A stretch of 64,000 nucleotides of DNA from Nocardioides iriomotensis (GTDB lineage Bacteria > Actinomycetota > Actinomycetes > Propionibacteriales > Nocardioidaceae). The notes under the pieces are model-generated. The model ran no database searches. It was not told the DNA's origin and was given only the letters and a program-made list of their open reading frames with translations. Within the stretch, counting starts at the first letter, position 1. Each line of letters starts with the position of its first letter. The translations under genes were made by a program, and so were the position numbers. Location: assembly GCF_004168035.1 (NCBI RefSeq), contig NZ_SDPU01000001.1:1-64000 (forward strand), in the 5' to 3' direction. This document shows, piece after piece, positions 60,836-64,000 of the stretch.

Positions 60836-61249
60836 TCAGGCCTCGACCGCGGAGCCGTCCTGCACGTGGTCGCGGACCCAGGCGACGATCTCGGTCGTCG
60901 TCGCGCCCGGCGTGAACACCTGGGCGACACCGAGCTCCTTGAGCAGCGGGATGTCGGCCTCCGGGATGATCCCTCCGCCGATCACGACGATGTCGCGGGC
61001 GTCGCGCTCGTCGAGCAGCTCGATGAGCTTCTTGAACAGCGTCATGTGCGCACCGGACAGGACGGACAGGCCGATCACGTCGGCGTCCTCCTGGATCGCG
61101 GTCTCGACGATCTGCTCGGGAGTCTGGTGGAGGCCCGTGTAGATGACCTCGTGGCCCGCGTCGCGCAGGGCGCGGGCGATCACCTTGGCGCCGCGGTCGT
61201 GCCCGTCAAGGCCCGGCTTCGCCACCACGATCCGGATCGGAGCCACCAT
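60836..61249 (-). CDS. Cobalamin-binding small subunit of an acyl-CoA mutase
   Basis: 137 residues consisting only of the B12-binding domain: [20 protein letters not shown] (the D-x-H-x-x-G motif that coordinates cobalt), [20 protein letters not shown] (S-x-L) and [20 protein letters not shown] (GG). Matches the small subunit of isobutyryl-CoA or related mutases and lone MutB C-terminal domains. The large subunit is not in the window, so the substrate is uncertain. ATG 61249 begins the domain. Convergent with the WYL gene. Confidence 0.92.
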   Translation of the reverse strand: MVAPIRIVVAKPGLDGHDRGAKVIARALRDAGHEVIYTGLHQTPEQIVETAIQEDADVIGLSVLSGAHMTLFKKLIELLDERDARDIVVIGGGIIPEADIPLLKELGVAQVFTPGATTTEIVAWVRDHVQDGSAVEA

Positions 61250-61525
61250 GACCTGCACCTGCACTTCCCTGGACGACGGGCCGGCCCTTGGTTCGGAGCC
61301 GACTGTGCGGCACCCTAGTCCGGGCGTGCCGGACGTCACCAGGCCGGCCCTGTTTCGCCCGCCGTGAGATGGGGCACGTCTGCCACGAGGTTCCGGGGGA
61401 TCTGGAGCGGGCCGCGGACGGCGGCGAGTGAGCCGGCCCACAGACAGGTAGGACCCTAGTGGGACATGTCGTGACTGTTCCGTTATTGTTCATGCTCGCG
61501 TGCCCCCGACGACAAGGATTCACCT

Positions 61526-62719
61526 GTGGCGAATCACCGTGCTGAGAGGCGTGCGCCCTCTCGCCGGAGCGACACAGCTCGCGCGGGGGCGCGGGCCGAG
61601 GAGTCGAACCCGACGACCTCGACGATCTCGGTTGCAGAGCGGTCGACCGACGCACCTTCGGGTACCACGACTGCTACTTCCGTAAACGTGGCGGCTCCCG
61701 TGGCCGCCACGTCGCCTGTCCAGTCCGCGACCGCCACGTCGGGCCCCGGCAAGCGCCGCGCGGCCAAGCCGACGCGCCACGACCGCGCCGCCGCCCGTGA
61801 CGCCGAGCGTTCGGCGCAGCGCGAGGCGCAGCAGCGCGCCGCCCGTGAGGCCGCGCGCGCCGAGGCTGTCCGCAAGGCCGAGGCCCAGGCCGCCCGTGAG
61901 GCCGCCCGTGAGTCCGCCCGGGCCACGGTGCAGCCCGTTGCGCGCGGCAACCACACCGGCGGGCGCAAGAGCCTGTTCCCCGCGCTCCCCTCGGCCCCGA
62001 CGCTGGTCGGCGCTGCCGCCCTCGCCTTCGCGGCCGTCGGTGCCACGGTGAGCCAACAAAGCGCCAGCACCCCCGACGAGTTCCAGAAGTTCGCCTCGCA
62101 GGCCAGCGTGCTCAACGCCGCCACCAGCATCGGGTCCAGCGACGCGGTCAGCGGTCGCAAGCGCGCGGTCAGCCGCGACAGCGAGCGTGAGGCGCTGAAG
62201 GACGCCGCCGACGCCGAGCTGCTCGCCGCGGCCGAGGACCAGGCCAAGGAGCGCGACGCCGCCCTGGCCGCGCTCGCCGCGAGCGCCGAGAAGCACGCCA
62301 AGGTGATCGCCCGCAACGCGTGGCAGTTCGCCCTGCCGTCCGGCAGCTACCGGGTCAGCTACAACTACGGGCAGTGCTCCTACCTCTGGTCCAACTGCCA
62401 CACCGGTGAGGACTTCTCCGCGCCCTACGGCACGACGATCTACAACATCGCGGCCGGCACCGTGACCTCCGCCGGCTACGACGGCTCCTACGGCAACAAG
62501 ACGGTCGTCACGCTCGAGGACGGCACCGAGCTCTGGTACTGCCACCAGTCCTCGATGAACGTCTCCGTCGGCCAGACCGTCGAGCCGGGCCAGGCCATCG
62601 GCGCGATCGGCACGACCGGCAACACCACCGGCCCGCACCTCCACCTCGAGGTCCGGCCGGGCGGCGGTGACCCGGTCGACCCGCTGAGCACGCTCGCCGT
62701 GCACGGCGTCACCCCCTGA
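61526..62719 (+). CDS. M23 peptidoglycan endopeptidase with long cytoplasmic N-terminus
   Basis: 397 residues from GTG 61526. The first 150 are Ser/Thr- then Arg/Ala/Glu-rich (coiled coil, QREAQQRAAREAARAEAVRK), followed by one membrane helix (PTLVGAAALAFAAVGATV), a second helical spacer, and a C-terminal LytM domain with metal ligands in CHTGEDFSAPYG (His, Asp) and HLHLEVRPGG (His-x-His). There is no cleavable signal, so it is a type II membrane protein. Cleaves peptide cross-links of peptidoglycan. Confidence 0.93.
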   Translation: MANHRAERRAPSRRSDTARAGARAEESNPTTSTISVAERSTDAPSGTTTATSVNVAAPVAATSPVQSATATSGPGKRRAAKPTRHDRAAARDAERSAQREAQQRAAREAARAEAVRKAEAQAAREAARESARATVQPVARGNHTGGRKSLFPALPSAPTLVGAAALAFAAVGATVSQQSASTPDEFQKFASQASVLNAATSIGSSDAVSGRKRAVSRDSEREALKDAADAELLAAAEDQAKERDAALAALAASAEKHAKVIARNAWQFALPSGSYRVSYNYGQCSYLWSNCHTGEDFSAPYGTTIYNIAAGTVTSAGYDGSYGNKTVVTLEDGTELWYCHQSSMNVSVGQTVEPGQAIGAIGTTGNTTGPHLHLEVRPGGGDPVDPLSTLAVHGVTP

Positions 62720-62746
62720 CGCTGCGCCAGGAGGCCGCGAGGAGCG

Positions 62747-64000
62747 TCAGAGCTTCTCGACCGGGGCGTAGCGCATCAGCAGCCGCTTGACGCCCTGGGA
62801 ACCGAAGTCGATCGAGGCGACCGCCTTGTCACCGACGCCCTCCATCGTGACGACCGTGCCCATCCCGAAGCTGTCGTGCACGACGCGGTCGCCGGGCTCC
62901 AGGCTCGGAATCTCGCGGGTCTTGCCGCGGGCGTCGGCGTCGGCCCTCGCGGCCGCGGTGCCGAAGCGCCGCACGGGCTGGGTGCCCCGGGAACCAGCAC
63001 CGGGGAAGGCCGCCACGGGCCGGTTCCAGGACGTCTGGGCGGCCTCGGTGCGCTGCCAGTCGACGAGGTCGACCGGGAGCTCGTCGAGGAACCGCGACGC
63101 CGGGTTGTGCGACGGGGCGCCCCAGGCCGACCGGACGACCGCGCGCGAGACGTAGAGCCGCTGCTGCGCGCGGGTCACCCCGACGTACGCGAGACGCCGC
63201 TCCTCCTCGAGCTCGGGCTGGTCGCCGAGCGCGCGCTGGTGCGGGAAGACGCCGTCCTCCATGCCGGTGAGGAAGACGACCGGGAACTCCAGGCCCTTGG
63301 CGGTGTGCAGCGTCATCAGCGTGACCACGCCGCCGCTCTCGTCGGCGTCGGGGATCTGGTCGCTGTCGGCGACCAGAGCGACCCGCTCGAGGAAGTCGCC
63401 CAGCCCCGGGGTCGGTGCGTCCGGCCCGGCCGCGTCGGCGGGGTCGGCGGAGGGGCCGAGCACCGGCTCGTCGGCGAACTCGCGGGCGACGGCGACGAGC
63501 TCGGCGAGGTTCTCGACGCGGGTCTCGTCCTGCGGGTCGTCGCTGGCCTCGAGCTCGGCGAGGTACCCGCTGCGGGTCAGCACGGCCTCGAGGACGACGT
63601 CGGCCCGCTCCCCCGCGTCGACCATCGACTGCAGCTCCTGGACCATCTCGACGAAGCCGCGGACCGCGCCCAGCGAGCGGGTGGCGATGCCGGGCGCGTC
63701 CTCGGCCCGCTGGAGCGCCTCCCAGAAGGTCAGCCCGTCGCGCTGCGCGAGCGCGTCGACGCAGGCCTCGGCCCGCTCACCGATGCCGCGCTTGGGCGTG
63801 TTGAGCACTCGGCGCAGCGAGATCTCGTCGGCCGGGTTGACCAGCATCCGGAGGTAGGCGAGCGCGTCGCGCACCTCGCGGCGTTCGTAGAAGCGCACCC
63901 CGCCGACGACCTTGTAGGGCTGGCCGGTGCGGATGAACACCTCCTCGAACACACGGGACTGGGCGTTGGTGCGGTAGAAGACCGCGACGTCCATCGGTTC
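62747..64000 (-). CDS. pcrA: ATP-dependent DNA helicase PcrA/UvrD, C-terminal part
   Basis: 417 residues are visible; the gene runs off the window at 64000. Superfamily 1 helicase motifs IV-VI: VAVFYRTNAQSRVFEEVFIR, VVTLMTLHTAKGLEFPVVFL (motif V) with GMEDGVFPHQRAL, and EERRLAYVGVTRAQQRLYVS (motif VI). The C-terminal Tudor-like region with DRVVHDSFGMGTVVTMEGVG is typical of PcrA and binds RNA polymerase. Roles: replication restart, excision repair, transcription-coupled repair. The ATP-binding N-terminal half is out of view. Confidence 0.95.
   Translation of the reverse strand, partial: EPMDVAVFYRTNAQSRVFEEVFIRTGQPYKVVGGVRFYERREVRDALAYLRMLVNPADEISLRRVLNTPKRGIGERAEACVDALAQRDGLTFWEALQRAEDAPGIATRSLGAVRGFVEMVQELQSMVDAGERADVVLEAVLTRSGYLAELEASDDPQDETRVENLAELVAVAREFADEPVLGPSADPADAAGPDAPTPGLGDFLERVALVADSDQIPDADESGGVVTLMTLHTAKGLEFPVVFLTGMEDGVFPHQRALGDQPELEEERRLAYVGVTRAQQRLYVSRAVVRSAWGAPSHNPASRFLDELPVDLVDWQRTEAAQTSWNRPVAAFPGAGSRGTQPVRRFGTAAARADADARGKTREIPSLEPGDRVVHDSFGMGTVVTMEGVGDKAVASIDFGSQGVKRLLMRYAPVEKL

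Noticed and set aside
61250-61525. A c-di-AMP (ydaO) riboswitch before the M23 endopeptidase
   Set aside because: Such leaders are common for actinobacterial wall hydrolases, but the conserved ydaO blocks could not be found in the 276-base gap; only ordinary sequence with an AT-richer patch (ttattgttcatg) is seen.

Overview
The window is high-GC actinobacterial chromosome, most like Nocardioidaceae (Nocardioides and relatives). This rests on strong G/C at third codon positions, many GTG starts, short ATGA overlaps between genes, an actinobacterial GT4 glycogen synthase with glgC, LCP and DUF6458-type proteins, a SigE-family sigma factor, sucCD, and a lone B12-binding mutase subunit. The genus is an inference from gene content; there is no rRNA.

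Layout. 1-6.5 kb: tail of an IS481-type transposase, an SDR epimerase with a coupled small protein, an LCP cell-wall ligase, a DUF305 lipoprotein, a secreted propeller, an aldolase remnant and a secreted TAP-like peptidase. 6.5-11.8 kb: an accessory stretch with visibly lower GC, holding an OLD-like ATPase/TOPRIM protein, a convergent small protein with a HEPN-type R-x4-H motif, decayed sequence and, next to tRNA-Arg(CCT), one of two RsbW-like ATPase-fold proteins. 12-20 kb: second RsbW-like protein, CPA2 antiporter, acetyltransferases, DinB, P-loop kinase, hydrolase, and an ECF sigma factor overlapping a membrane-anchored propeller protein. 20-24.7 kb: TMEM165/GDT1 exporter under a yybP-ykoY (Mn2+) riboswitch, then a sulfur module (TauE exporter, MBL-rhodanese, CstR-like repressor) with two palindromic operators in the divergent promoter.

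24.7-43.6 kb: regulator/hydrolase units with recognisable operators, a frameshifted DinB gene, a phosphodiesterase lipoprotein, two GH26-like proteins in tandem, and a glycogen block (glgA and glgC on opposite strands) that encloses a two-gene ABC exporter whose nucleotide-binding domains are degenerate in a complementary way. Then come a GNAT gene behind a duplicated start region, a MarR regulator and an APH-fold kinase.

43.6-64 kb: a soluble Ser/Thr kinase fused to a BRCT domain, an EamA exporter, a lytic transglycosylase, a trans-acting enoyl reductase-like protein, a PF09826 propeller protein, an isoaspartyl methyltransferase-like protein, a sirtuin, sucCD, an epoxide hydrolase-like protein, an S15/CocE hydrolase, a Drr-type ABC pair with a WYL regulator, the B12-binding mutase subunit, an M23 endopeptidase, and the C-terminal part of PcrA running off the right edge. 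Two strong palindromes lie between convergent gene pairs at 52.8 and 57.9 kb; the second is an elaborate nested structure.

Most of the window is ordinary cell-envelope, regulatory and central-metabolism content. The points most worth following are the kinase-BRCT fusion, the complementary-degenerate ABC exporter, the OLD/HEPN neighbourhood and the nested palindrome. All calls are from reading motifs by eye; no database search was run.
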